A stretch of DNA of 64,000 nucleotides from Ancistrus triradiatus. Taxonomy: Eukaryota; Chordata; Actinopteri; Siluriformes; Loricariidae. Every line of letters starts with the position of its first letter. The stretch's first letter is position 1. Positions 41,449 to 54,314 of this stretch are shown here, piece after piece. Below the pieces are notes generated by a model that searched no databases, had not been told where the DNA came from, and saw nothing but the letters and a program-made list of their open reading frames with translations. The translations under genes were made by a program, and so were the position numbers. The stretch is from assembly GCA_025084515.1 (NCBI GenBank), contig JAJAGP010000231.1:1-64000 (forward strand). The letters are read 5' to 3'.

Positions 41449-42060
41449 ATGCACACTTGTAGGTTGTTTGGAGAGCAGTGGCTTTCTCCTTGCAACCCTG
41501 CCATGCACACCATCGTTGTTCAGTGTTCTTCTGATGGTGGACTCATGAACATTAACATTAGCCAATGTGAGAGAGGCCTTCAGTTGCTCAGAAGTTACCC
41601 TGGTGTCCTTCATGACCTCGCCAACTATTACACGCCTTGCTCTTGGAGTGATCTTTGTTTGTTGGTAGACCACTCCTGGGGAGGATAACAATGTTCATGA
41701 ATTTCCTCCATTTGTACACAAGCTGTCTGACTGTGGATTGGTGGAGTCCAAACTCTTTAGAGATGGTTTTGTAACCTTTTCCAGCCTGAGGAGCATCAAC
41801 AACTCTTTTTCTGAGGTCCTTGGAAATTGCCTTTGTTCGTGCCATGATAAGCTTGCGCAAAAAATAAATATGACCTAAAACATCATCAGATTTTCACACA
41901 AGTCCTAAAAGTAGATCAAGAGAACCCAGTTAAACAAATGAGACAAAAATATTATATTGATCTACTTTCAGGATTTTTGTGAAAATCAGATGTTTTAGGT
42001 CATATTTATGCAGAAGTATAGAAAATTCTAAAGGGTTCACAAACTTTCAAGCACCACTGT
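41449..42060 (-). mobile_element. Tc1-B copy 5, 5' third only
   Basis: It holds the outer end (TTTCAAGCACCACTG before TA) and the start of the transposase, but stops at about 41449. Within it, ATCTACTTTCAGGATTTTTG and GTCCTAAAAGTAGATCAAGA show the subterminal region in inverted duplicate. Confidence 0.9.
41465..41845 (-). pseudogene. Tc1-B transposase, N-terminal third
   Basis: From MARTKAISKDLRKRVVDAPQ through FGLHQSTVRQLVYKWRKF, a frameshift near 41660, then LKASLTLANVNVHESTIRRT and GRVARRKPLL. Both DNA-binding helix-turn-helix units are readable, but there is no catalytic domain. Confidence 0.85.
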
Positions 42061-43165
42061 ACATATGTGCCTAAGACATAACTGCATACTGCATGAATCT
42101 GGGAGTTCTGTCCGGGTGCTTTATTTTTTTTGGCCAATGAGTATATTTGTTTGTATATAGAGGTTGTTTGTTGCCTATTTTTTGTTTATTCCCCTGAGAA
42201 GTGACTGTGTGCCATTTATTGTTTCTTTATAAACCACTTCATCATGATTATGTTTAGCAGAGGTGATTAACAATGTTGATCATAACTCATAATTTTCAGC
42301 TTTTAGTGTTATCCTCTGAAAACCAAAGGAAAAGAGCTATTTTCTCAAACTGCTTTTCCATTATATGCAGTATCACACTACCAATAATCCCATTGCAGAA
42401 AATCACAAGACAGCTGTAGTTGTTTTCAATATTTCACAATGCAAATGAAGAATGGGGAGGGTGTGTGTGGCAACTGATTTTGCTGGTTAGCATGCTGTTA
42501 GAGTTTAGTTGAATGGCGTTTTGTTATACTGTTAACTTAAGTGAAATGAAAGATTGTTATATCAATAAGTCAAGTAAAGAAGTCTATCAAGAAATTACAT
42601 TGGACATCGTTGAATGCCTTAATTTTATTGATTTGAATATTGATTTGCAAGCTGTTTGTGAATTTGAATTTATCATTCAAAGATAACTTGTGGCAGTCAT
42701 GCACACGTTTAGCACAGTGCTCGAAGATCCTTTGAGCTAGACATTTTATTAAACATGGCCATGACTTTCTCTCTCACCTCTATTCCTGTTGCCGGTGTGA
42801 CAGCTACCTTGCATTAGAACAACTTATTGGATCCCCCATCCACCCCTGCTAAATCGTCTTCTTCATTAACAGTCTAACACACCTATTTACATATAGAAAG
42901 GCTGTCAGCATAACTCAGTCACACTATCATGAAACAGCTTGCTAATTATAAGATATTTCTTACAGTTTTATTACACATTTCATCATATCAAATCCAAATA
43001 GACAATATTTCTCACCAGTACAGATCACTATATCTTATAATCCATAATCGGAAATTGCTTTGGATACTGCGATAAACATCAGAGTTTAACAGCACATATA
43101 AACTGCCCTTTGAAAACCTGAATTTGATATACGTGTTTCATCTCTCATCTGTACTTGATACTGAC

Positions 43166-43211
<46 letters not shown>

Positions 43212-44772
43212 GGTGTTATGGTGACAGCTGCTTTCGCTGAGTGCTTTACCCAGGGGATGTGCCAGAGTTCAAATTAATATTTCATATCAGAACTCCTGAA
43301 TTCTGTCCAGTGTAGCACTCTGTGCATGGATGAAAAGAGAGTCTGTGGCCCTCCTGTCGTATCTCTGTCTTTTTTACCAGCAGCTGTCATTTTCTGGTAG
43401 GAGTACAGGCAGAGTAACACAGAATGACAGTTTGCTGTGTTCTACTTTCTTGCACAAATCTAGCATACCATCATAGATCACTTTTACTCATTCCATGAAA
43501 GACATCATCTTAGATAGAGGGTCTGAAGTCAGTACTTTATACAGAATTTACAATAAACTTAGTATATTCAAAACACAGAAATACTTCACAACATTATAAC
43601 TGACATTGCTGCAGTTTTGGCACATTGTAGAGCAGATGTTAGCATCAGAGCCACTCTAGCAGTGCTTCCAAGTGAAAGGACATGTCAGGACACTATGGAG
43701 TAGCTCGATGTGATGGATGTTTCACTTCAGTTACAAGAAATGTGATGTTATATGTGCTTGGGAAAATCCATCATTATTAATATACTTAGAGTCAGCAATC
43801 ACACACGTAAAGAACAATCGAACTGTGTACAATGGCTTGGGTCTTAGAAACAAAAAAATACAGTATAACTAGCACGTTCACCGCCACTAAAGGGCACATA
43901 GCTAGAACTTTCCACTTGGGGTGGCCATTTTATTGTGGTTTCAATATTGTTAGTGAAACAATGTCATGTCTAACATGTACAGAGTAATAAACTTACTTAA
44001 AAGAAATAATGACACCTGGCAACATTGCCTTTGAAACAAATTGTGAACAATATTTTGTTGTTAGAAATACAAATTTAAGCCCTAATTGAGTGCTGTGTGC
44101 TGGGAAAAGTAAAAGAAAAACAAAATCATAAGCAAAATGCAAAGTAACATTAGAACTCCTTCATGTTTGTAACAGTTGTGGTTGTGATGATGTGTTAATG
44201 TGTGAGAAACCCTCAAAAAAAAGAGTCTGAAAAAGTACATCAGCATTGAGTGATTCCATCATTTTTCCTATATTTTTCCTCTGGAAAAATATGCCGTTCA
44301 TTTAAAATAATTTAATACACTTTTTACGTGTATGATCTGTTATTTTATAAGAAGTACAAAGCTGGGTGAACATCCTAAAAGTGTGATGATTCCATAAATA
44401 TTTCCGCAATTAGTACTTGTCATTTTGGATGCCAGTATTTGCTCTTTTTCCAGTCATTACTCGTCCTCCAGCATATTGCCATTATGACTCCTGCTCCAAG
44501 TGACAAAGCCGGAACAGGAATACTTAGCATCACCCACTAGAACAATAACATTATCCTTACAAAATGGTGTGACCAGTTGCATTTGTAGACTACTTGGCGT
44601 ACTTGGGCATATAAAGAATTTAGACATGAAGACTCCACAGGCGACTTTTTATTTAATGATGTTGAAAAGTTGTGTCTATTATGTAACAACTTATATTTTC
44701 TTACATCCCTAAATCATTTAAAATTGTGATTGCCATTCATATACAGTGAATCCTCACTTAAATAGTATAGTA
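42061..44772. other. long stretch with nothing recognised; (CT)n at 43169-43207
   Basis: No host exon, RNA gene or classified repeat can be supported apart from a CT microsatellite of about 19 units. ORFs here are short and without domains. Confidence 0.45.
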
Positions 44773-45215
44773 CAGTGGTTCTCAAACTTTTTAGACAAAG
44801 TACCTCCTATCACCAAGCCAAAACCTCCAAGTACCACCTATGAGTGTCATCACAGAAACACACCATACACACTTTTACACAGTAAGCATATTTAGGTGAT
44901 TCTAGGGGTTCACCCTTCAAATGTGCATGTTTAGCGCTCACATGCCTTCTTAGATGTGCTGGTTTCATGCTCTCATTGCTGAGAATCTCACAGCACACAA
45001 ACCATTGTGATCTTGGTTTTTCATCTGTTCCATTATAGGTGAATCATGTCATCAAACATCTGTAATTTGCACATGATTTTTTAAATTTGAATAATAAAAT
45101 AATTCTTTAATTATTATATAATTACTTGGTACATTTTCCAAGGTCATCTGCCGTACCATCTCATGCTCCTACAAGTACCACCAGTGCTGCTAGTATCACA
45201 GTTTGAGAGCCACTG
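44773..45215 (-). mobile_element. hAT element, non-autonomous, with BED-finger remnant
   Basis: The 443-bp element has short TIRs CAGTGGTTCTCAAACT (left) and CAGTGGCTCTCAAACT (right, opposite strand), flanked by a perfect 8-bp duplication GTATAGTA (44765-44772 and 45216-45223). The minus strand contains CCEILSNESMKPAHLRRHVS then AKHAHLKGEPLES, the C-terminal half of a BED zinc finger (H-x4-H) as found in hAT/ZBED transposases. The catalytic domain is deleted. Confidence 0.93.
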
Positions 45216-45223
45216 GTATAGTA

Positions 45224-46256
45224 TATACTTAATTAGGTGCTAATAATATTAAGGATATCAATTTGTTATTATAATAGCCAACTTTCAGCTGCTAGCATCA
45301 GGTAAATTTAAATATATGTGTTATGCTTCTTTGGACTGCCAATAATAAAGTTTGTGACAGTTTGAGATTTAGGCCCTATTGTTCTTGTAGACTGTTGTGT
45401 AACTGCACGTAATTACACTTCATTAATGCCACGTACTCTTGCAGTCAAAGGCTAATACAGGGCCGTCTACTCGACTGATTACAACTAGTTCTTCCATTTA
45501 TTTTCTTCCGCCACGTCCACCCTGTTCAAATCTTCTCTATTTGTATCCCTATTGTTTGTCTTTATTGACTAATCAGTGATCTCATTACATGTTGTTGAAG
45601 GTAGCTGTTCTGGCAGGGGAGTGTGTATGTGCATGTCCCTTAGCTTCCCTCTACTTGTATTTCCTAATCTGATCCACTGGAACCCTACTGATCAGTAACT
45701 TAGGATTGCTTCAGGGTTTGCACACATGAAGAAAAAGGATTGAACTCAGTTCGGTCCCAAGGTGATGTTTGTCTCATTACTAAACCCTTTTGGAGCAAAA
45801 CACTTCAGTTACACCTTAATTGGGCATCAGAGTCAGGCTATAGGGGGAATTTTACTCAAACTGGTGCTTCCATGCTGGGGCACTCCTTCAACAAATAAAT
45901 GACTGTTTTCATGGAAATATTAGCAATTTGTATATAACACATCACAATTGTGTATAAATACACAAATATGCTAGCTTCATATCTGTTTGTCTCTGTTGGA
46001 GCTCAGTGTGTGAGTGTGTGCATAGCCTAGAGAGTAAAAGTGAGAGTGACATTGGCTGTCGTTTGAGGCCTGCTGTGGATGTCTAGACTGGGCCAAGGAC
46101 AATCTAAAGCTGACCTTGTGAGACATTGAGTACACAAACAGCATAATACTTGATCAACTAACTTTCCCCTGGTATTTTCAACCTGGTACTAAGCTTGAAG
46201 CAGGAGGGCAACCACAAATAAACATTGTATACCTGGATGTAGTTGCTGTGAGTAAA
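45224..46256. other. nothing recognised
   Basis: Intergenic. No supported feature. Confidence 0.45.
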
Positions 46257-46258
46257 TA

Positions 46259-47826
46259 CACTGCTCAAAAAAGGGAACACTTAAACAACACAATATAACT
46301 CCAATAAATCAAACTTCTGTGAAATCAAACTGTCCACTTAGGAAGCAACACTGATTGACAATCAGTTTCACATGCTGTTGTGCAAATGGAACAGACAACA
46401 GGTGGAAATTATTGGCAATTAGGAAGACACACTCAATAAAGGAGTGGTTCTGCAGGTGGGGACCAGAGACCACTTCTCAGTACCTATGCTTTCTCTCTGA
46501 TGTTTTGGTCACTTTTGAATATTGGTGGTGCTTTCACACTGGTGGTAGCATGAGACGGACTCTACAACCCACACAAGTGGCTCAGGTAGTGCAGCTCATC
46601 CATGATGGCACATCAATGTGAGTTGTGGCAAGAAGGTTTGCTGTGTCTGTCAGCATATTGTCCAGAGGCTGGAGGCGCTACCAGGAGACAGGCCAGTACA
46701 CCAGGAGACGTGGAGGAGGCCGTAGGAGGGCAACAACCCAACAGCAGGACCACTACCTCCGCCTTTGTGCAAAGAGGAAAAGGAGGAGCACTGCCAGAGC
46801 CCTGAAAATTGACCTCCAGCAGGCCACAAATGTGCATGTGTCTGGACAAATCGTTAGACACCGACGCCATGAGGATGGTATGAGGGCCCGACGTCCACAG
46901 ATGGGGCTTGTGCTCACAGCCCAGCACCGTGCAGGATGCTTGGCATTTGCCAGAGAACACCAGGATTGTCAAATTCGCCACTGGCACCCTGTGCTCTTCA
47001 CAGATGAAAGCAGGTTCACACTGAGCACATGTGACATGTGACAGAGTCTGGAGACGCCGTGGACAGCGATCTGCTGCCTGCAACATCCTTCAGCATGACC
47101 GGTTTGGCAGTGGGTCAGTAATGGTGTGGGGTGGCATTTCTTTGGACGGCCGCACAGTCCTCCATGTGCTCGCCAGAGGTAGCCTGACTGCCATCAGGTA
47201 CCGAGATGAGATCCTCAGACCCCTTGTGAGACCATGCTGGTGCGGTTGGCCCTGGGTTCCTCCTAATGCAGGACAATGCTAGACCTCATGTGGCTGGAGT
47301 GTGTCAGCAGTTCCTGCAAGATGAAGGCATTGAAGCTATGGACTGGCCCGCCCGTTCCCCAGACCTGAATCCGATTGAGCACATCTGGGACATCATGTCT
47401 CGCTCCATCCACCAACGTCACGTTGCACCACAAACTGTCCAGGAGTTGGCGGATGCTTTAGTCCAGGTCTGGGAGGAGATCCCTCAGGAGACCATCCGCC
47501 ACATCATCAGGGGCATGCCCAGGCGTTGTAGGGAGGTCGTACAGGCACGTGGAGGCCACACACAATACTGAGCCCCATTTTGACTTGTTTGAAGGATATT
47601 ACATCAAAGTTGGATCAGCCTGTAGTGTGTTTCCACTTTAATTTTGTGTGTGACTCCAAATCCAGGCCTCCATTGTTTAATAAATGTGATTTCCATTGAT
47701 GATTTTTGTGTGATTTTGTTGTCAGCACATTCAAATTTGTACAGAAGAAAGGATTCAATGAGAATATTTCATTCATTCAGATCTAGGATGTGTTATTTGA
47801 GTGTTCCCTTTATTTTTTGAGCAGTG
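46259..47826 (+). mobile_element. Tc1-D, full-length and best preserved
   Basis: The 1568-bp element has TIRs CACTGCTCAAAAAAGGGAAC and (right end, opposite strand) CACTGCTCAAAAAATAAAGG, with TA on both sides (46257-46258, 47827-47828). Its GC-richer coding part stands out from the AT-rich surroundings. It looks the youngest Tc1 in the window by reading-frame condition. Confidence 0.97.
46550..47571 (+). pseudogene. Tc1-D transposase, three breaks, DD34E triad retained
   Basis: Starts MRRTLQPTQVAQVVQLIHDG. A TGA at 46619-46621 interrupts before VVARRFAVSVS. Helix-turn-helix, an Arg-rich linker (RRRGGGRRRATTQQQ) and the first Asp in VLFTDESRFTLS follow. A frameshift lies at about 47035, then SGSVMVWGGIS. 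A second frameshift lies at about 47240-47260. MQDNARPHVAG gives the second Asp and DLNPIEHIWD the Glu, 34 residues apart. The C-terminus is ARGGHTQY. A cut-and-paste transposase for TA sites, inactive as written. Confidence 0.95.
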
Positions 47827-47828
47827 TA

Positions 47829-49416
47829 TATTCAGTTGCATTTGCAGAAATGATAACAGGATATTTATTGACATGGGAAGAAGAAAGTGGCAGAGTGTGG
47901 TAGCCATATTGATTTCTGTAAATAGCAAACACATTTACTTGCTGTTTTATTGAAAAAAAAAGAAAGCTGTCTTATTGTGTAATGTTAATCCAGGACTGAA
48001 TAATCGGTTGAGTGCCCATGAACACATGTGTCATGAACATTTTTATAACTATTTCCCAGTAGTTAATAATAATACTGAATAATTCTGTTTTTCAGTATAG
48101 CAGTCAGAATTTTAAAGGGTCAGACTGATGCAAATGAGAGCTTGTACAGACAGGCAATGGACACTTACAACACTTCAAAAATACAGAAAACACAGGAATA
48201 CTGACAGTTCCTCCAACTTAAAACCTTCTGAGCATGTCCCTAAATGTCATCGGTAATTAATCTCCCTGGAACAAGCAGTATTTTGCCATGACACCACCAG
48301 CATGCAAAGGCCCTCTTTTAAAACATGAATCATTAAAGTCATGAGGTTGAGAAGAGGTGAAGAATAGAGCAGCGCTGCTCCTATAAGCACAATCTGAGAG
48401 CAGATCAAGTGTTAGGATCAAAACTAAAGAAACAGAATGCCTGAGGATAATCTTTAACTGTATAGCAGACTGTACATTTATTAAAGCAGTACTGTAGCTT
48501 TTTTCAACCTAATCTCCATCGACTACACTGTAGTATATTTATGATACACTACATGATGATTAAAATGGACAATAATTTAGATTTTTTTTCCTGTATTAAA
48601 AGATTATCTTAACGTCTTTCTATTCAATGCTTGTTTGCTCTAATGTTTGAGGGATTAAAAATTATAATAATTTATAACCGTAGTAAAGATCTTTCTTTTA
48701 CCTCCGGACGTAATGGCTGTAAACAGACACAAATCGGCAAAGACACAGTACAATGCTGCTAGACGTATAATGTTACAATATACAGTACTGTACTGAACTC
48801 TACCATATTTAACTTAATAATTATTACAAATTCCAATGTTAATTTCTTATTTATGTATTCTCAGCATATTATTATTGTTTTGTTGCACTCTAGTGCCATG
48901 TGTTTTGCTTCTTCTGCCCAGCTGGGTACACGAAGCCCATCAACGCTACAGATCCATGAGCAGAGACGGGAGTTAGAGTCAACAGCAGAAGTCCATCATT
49001 CATTTGAAAGCTCACTACCTTACTAGTCAATTGTTAGCTCTTGGACTAGAGGCTGTTCTAACTCGTTTGATGTGTTTAGAGACTTTTTTTGTACGTTACT
49101 TGTATTTGTATGTATGACTGTTTGCTACTTGTTTCCATTAAGTTGGAAATGCTGTTCGTAAGTGTATGTGCCTGTCATATTGTAAGTAGTACTCTTTTGT
49201 TTGTCCTCTCACTACCTGTATATTATCTCTCACCTATAACTATATAAACTGGTTCATATTCACTCGTTTTGTGTCTATGTTTCATCTGGCTGATCTTCTG
49301 TGTTGTTTGTAATAATGTCTGTCAATGCATTTTTGGATTCTGTCAAACAAAAGTATCAGTTGTTTCAGTCACTTTCAATCGCTCATGTTTTCAGCACTAT
49401 CTCTGATGCATGTACA
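47829..49416. other. nothing recognised
   Basis: Intergenic. No supported gene. Confidence 0.45.
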
Positions 49417-49418
49417 TA

Positions 49419-50837
49419 CAGTGGGGCAAAAAAGTATTTAGTCAGCCACTGATTGTGCAAGTTCTCCTACTTAGAAAAATGAGAGAGGTCTGTAATCATC
49501 ATCATAGGTACACTTCAACTATGAGACACAAAATGAGACAAGATTTTAATTGTAAATCATGGTGGAAATTAAGTATTTGGTCACCCACAAACAAGCAAGA
49601 TTTCTCACAGACCCGTAACTTCTTCTTTAAGAAGCTCTTCTGTCCTCCACTCGTTACCTGTATTAATGGCACCTGTTTGACTTCGTTATCTGTATAAAAG
49701 ACACCTGTCCACAACCTCAAACAGTCAGACTCCAAACTCAACCATGGCCAAGACCAAAAGAGCTGTCGAAGGACATCAGGAAGAAAATTGTAGACCTGCA
49801 CCAGGCTGGGAAGAGTGAATCTACAATAGGCAAGCAGGTTGGTGTGAATAAATCAACTGTGGGAGCAAAAAATGGAAGACATACAAGACCATTGATAATC
49901 TCCCTCGATCTGGGGCCCCACGCAAGATCTCATCCCGTGGGGCCAAAATGATCATGAGAACGGTGAGCAAAAACTGATGAATGACCTGCAGAGAGCTGGG
50001 ACCAAAGTAACAAAGGCTACCATCAGTAACACACTACACCGAGAGGGACTCAGATCCTGCAGTGCCAGGCGTGTCCCTCTGCTTAAGCCAGTACATGTCC
50101 AGACCCATCTGAAGTTTGCCAGAGAGCATATGGATGATCCCGAAGAGGATTGGGAGAATATCATGTGGTCAGATGAAACCAAAATAGAACTCTTTGATAA
50201 AAACTCAACTCGTCGTGTTTGGAGGAAGAAGAATGCTGAGTTGCATCCCAAGCGCACCATACCTACTGTGAAGCATGGAGGTGGAAACATCATGCTTCGG
50301 GGCTGTTTTTCTGCAAAGAGGACAGGACGACTGATCCGGGGTCATGTATTGTGAGATTTTAAGCCAAAACCTCCTTCCATCAGTGAGAGCATTGAAGATG
50401 GTACATGGCTGGGTCTTCCAGCATGACAATAATCCCAAACACACCACTCGGGCAACGAAAGAGTGGCTCCATAAAAAGCATTGAAAGGTCCTGGAGTGGC
50501 CTAGCCAGTCTCCAGACCTCACCCCCATAGAAAATTTGTTGAAAGTCCGTGTTGCCCAGCGACAGCCCCAAAACATCACTGCTCTAGAGGAGATCTGCAT
50601 GGAGGAATGGGACAAAAACCAGCTACAGTGTGTGCAAACCTGGTGAAGACTTACAGGAAATGTTTGACCTCTGTCATTGCCAACAAAGGTTATGTTACAA
50701 AGTATTGAGTTGTATTTTTGTTTTTGACCAAATACTTATTTTCCACCATAATTTACAATTAAATTCTTTAAAAATCCTACAATGTGATTTACTGGATTAC
50801 TTTTTCTCATTTTGTCTCTCATAGTTGAAGTGTACCT
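49419..50837 (+). mobile_element. Tc1-A copy 4, 5' end intact, 3' TIR missing
   Basis: It starts CAGTGGGGCAAAAAAGTATT after TA and stops at ATAGTTGAAGTGTACCTATG, about 100 bp before the expected 3' end. Confidence 0.93.
49744..50708 (+). pseudogene. Tc1-A transposase, broken
   Basis: It starts ATGGCCAAGACC, but a small change shifts the frame within ten codons. The 49977-50354 frame carries MNDLQRAGTKVTKATISNTL, the first Asp in MWSDETKIELF, and KHGGGNIMLRGCFSAK. A deletion at about 50338 removes the NGAMYRE part. The second Asp (FQHDNNPKHT) and PIENL survive in other frames, ending at YVTKY with a stop at 50706-50708. Confidence 0.9.
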
Positions 50838-51352
50838 ATGTACCTCACTGCATCATTTGCATGCAGTTTTATTGTGAAAATACCCTTTATATTTGTGTTA
50901 CAGTAGCCTAAAAAGACTATGTGTTTATGGTACTAGCCAACATCCATTCAGGTCAAGTCCTGTTCCACAGAAAGTAATGCAGACGTTACAGGGTGCATAC
51001 CTGTACTCCGTTTTTCAGCTCACCCTGACAACAAGTGACAACTGACGCTGATGTTAAATAAACCAATTAAACAAACGTTACTACTGTAACAGTTTTCAAC
51101 TTGCAGACCATGCACAACTTACTGTAGGTTTTAATACTATATATTCTTAAACATATTAATGCACACAGCATGCAATATGTAGTACAGGTATGCACCGTTA
51201 TAACTTCCACGTTACATGCTGCGAAATGGACGTTGTCCAGATAATACCATAATCATATAGTCTGATTATGCTACTCTACCCTAAGTACTAAGTACCCAAA
51301 GTTATTAAGTGCTGTTATTTATATACATGGTGCTTTGTTTTAAGCAATACCA

Positions 51353-51564
51353 TTAATCTCCTGAGACCTCGCGTCCCCACATGAGGACAAGACGTTTTGG
51401 GTTTGCTACACCTTATACTTCATTCTGCTTAACTCAGTCCTCATTTGTAGATACTCTTGAGCATTTCACAAAAACAAAAATACCTCCTGTTCAAAGACGG
51501 TGCTCAGTTTTCATACATAAAAAATCAGAGCTCCGAGGAGGGTAAGGAGGTCACAAGAGGTTAA
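51353..51564. mobile_element. TTAA-flanked MITE, 212 bp
   Basis: TTAATCTCCTGAGACC at the left and, on the opposite strand, TTAACCTCTTGTGACC at the right form inverted repeats ending in TTAA, the target of piggyBac-type elements (also Kolobok-like). Non-coding. Confidence 0.6.
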
Positions 51565-54310
51565 AACACAACATGAAAACATTAAGTACAGTACTATACA
51601 AAGACTGTACAGTAATTCTTATCCTTGTATCTTTCTATTATAATTTATTCGAATTTTAAGGTGTACATAACAGGTGCATACCTGTCTTGCTCAGTAATGT
51701 GGCCCAGTTAGTAAAACAGGACAGTTAAAATGCTCAGAAGTAACAGTTTCACATTCTGATTGGTTTCTGCTATCTCTGACTGCCCTTCACTCTGCCTATG
51801 CAGTAGATTTATACCTGTCATATAGCATTTTAAATGCATGCTGCTTCCGACTGCAGGGAACACAGGGAACAAAACACATTCACTGCTCATCAAGTAATGA
51901 ATCCTAAAATGACATGGGAAAATGTTCCATGCAGTGTCAAGAGAAACACTTGTAGTATTGTATGTATGCCATGGAGACAAAAGGTTAGAATTTTCACTTA
52001 CTACATGGCCACACACAGTGATATAACTGATATAAATCTGCATTTGACTATGATTAATTATTCATTCTTAAGCTACCTACCTATGAACTCTGATTCCTGG
52101 ATCAGATATGTGAGAAGAAAACAACAATGATGTCAGTAAAGGCGAGTTTTATGGATGAATGGGTTTTCTCTGTTAACACCCAAGGGAACTTTCTTGAGGG
52201 TTATATAACTATCCTGGAGAGTATGGACATCAAAACTGTGTTGCTGACACACACACACACACACAGAAAGAGAGACAGAAAGAGGAAGAGAGAGAACTGA
52301 GCTTGTTATAGAAATAATTCATAAGACAATGCTCTCACTGTGTATAAAACAAATAATAGTTTATTGCTGTATTGTTATATGAAACTAGCTGTCAAAGCTA
52401 GACCAAGTGACAGTTAAGTATTTTATATCAGACTGCGTCAGAGTGACTGTTAATGAATAGTGAGAAGGTTATGCTGTGTTAAAAATGGTACTGTATGCAT
52501 ATAAGGTCATTACTGACAAGTGGTTTTGTAAGAATTGGTTTCAAACAACCAGCATGCAAAACCTGGACTCCATGGAAATATCGCATAGCCTCAATATCTC
52601 ATATCGCATTGCCTCAGGCTACTCTTCATTGGATATAAGAAAATCTTTGTTTTCTGGTGGGTCATTAAGTAAGAAAAGTTTATTCTCTCACATACTGAGT
52701 AACTCATTTCTCAAATATCCCTGTTTCATCCAGGGAGCAATTTAGAAGCCTGAGCAGATCTTAAGATATTAAAATGAGGTGTGTAGAATAACCCCTGTAG
52801 AGATGATGAAGGCTATGAGCAGGTGCTGCGGGGAGGTTCTTCATTCCGGCCTGAGACAGCCATGACAGCGCACAGGTGTCACCATGAGCCTCAAATGAAT
52901 GTTAGCACAAATTTTAGAATGATTTGTCTGCCATTTTTAATGAGGGTTAATAACATCAACCACCACTAGCAACAACCTTGCTGCTGGTTCATATCAGTGC
53001 ATTGCTTTATTATCATTAACTCTTTGATGGCTAAATAATTATGTTTAACCCCAAGGCTGAATTTTTTGTTCCAAATATTGAGATTTCAGAAATGCAGACA
53101 AAGCATTTAATGTACACATATATGAGCATAAAACACATAATTATGACAAATTAATTATGACCCTGACCCTGTATGTGAAATCACTTTCATTTTTATTTTC
53201 AGCATCATTCATCTTGAAATCCAATAACTTTCGGAATCAGCAATAATATGTCAACATCAACAGTTTCCGCATTTGCTTTGGTCTCTCTCCAGACGCCGAT
53301 GCCATTTTAGCAAATTGTATTGAAAAAACACAAAAAATGCAAGTATCAAACACCTCGTTTACTCTATCCTACTCTGTGCATGCACATTGACCCAGGGTCG
53401 AATCATCCCAGTCAACAGCCCTCTAGCAAATAGAGTCAAACTGTAATGTAACTTCTGTCGACGTGCACAACTTTTAGCCCTAGATGACAACTTTAGTTGA
53501 CCACCACCTCATGTGGCTCTTATGTCGACATGAGTCGACTGCTATCTCCAAAGAGTTAAGCCACCTGTATGTCAGTGTACTTTATTAACACAAGTCTCTG
53601 AAGTCTATAGAGGTTTAGTTCCCATTGTATTCTATTGTGAGATGCAATGGATCTCAATGGGACACTGGACACAGCGTGTTAACATGTGAGAGAGATAAAG
53701 CAAGGAAGGCAGAAACACAGAGGTGAGAGGACAGTGATAAATCTCTAAACCCCTATCTGTATTTCTTTGCCATCCCTCTTGTCAGTAATGCTCTGCTATC
53801 TCACCTGACAACACTTTCAACCAACTCAGCCATGCCCCAGGCACAATCCCCCACAATACCTCACTTAATTCACTTGCCTTTCTCCTCCATGCCACACATT
53901 TGTCTCTGCTTCATCACTACAATCTCAGGGCGCTTTCAGTGGAGAGAGGAACATAGCAACCATCACAAAGGTCCAAATCAGCAGATAATGATCAAAGCTT
54001 TCAGTCGTGTGGCAGGTGCAGCACAGACACAGACACACACAGACAGGCAAACACACACACAGTCAACATAGATGAACAGGTTTAATCATGTGCATATTTA
54101 TTGAGTAGTTGAATAACCCAGAGATAGATTCTCTTTGTACTACAGATGTTTTGTGATGACTATTTCTATATATATTTCATGCTTCCATTCATTGCAGCTC
54201 TCAGGCTGACTACTACTTCAATCCTAATCCAAGTATTTCAAAGACAATTTTTTCATTTAAATAAATTAACTTAATTCACTCAACTCAACTCACAGACCAT
54301 GATAAGTAAT
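51565..54310. other. long stretch with nothing recognised; (CA)n at 52244-52265
   Basis: No host exon is supported. A CA run sits beside GA-rich sequence at 52244-52300, and another CA-rich stretch at 54028-54060. Confidence 0.45.
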
Positions 54311-54314
54311 TAAT

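Noticed and set aside
44500..44712. 70-codon plus-strand frame
   Set aside because: Chance open frame in AT-rich DNA, with no domain, codon bias or splice context.
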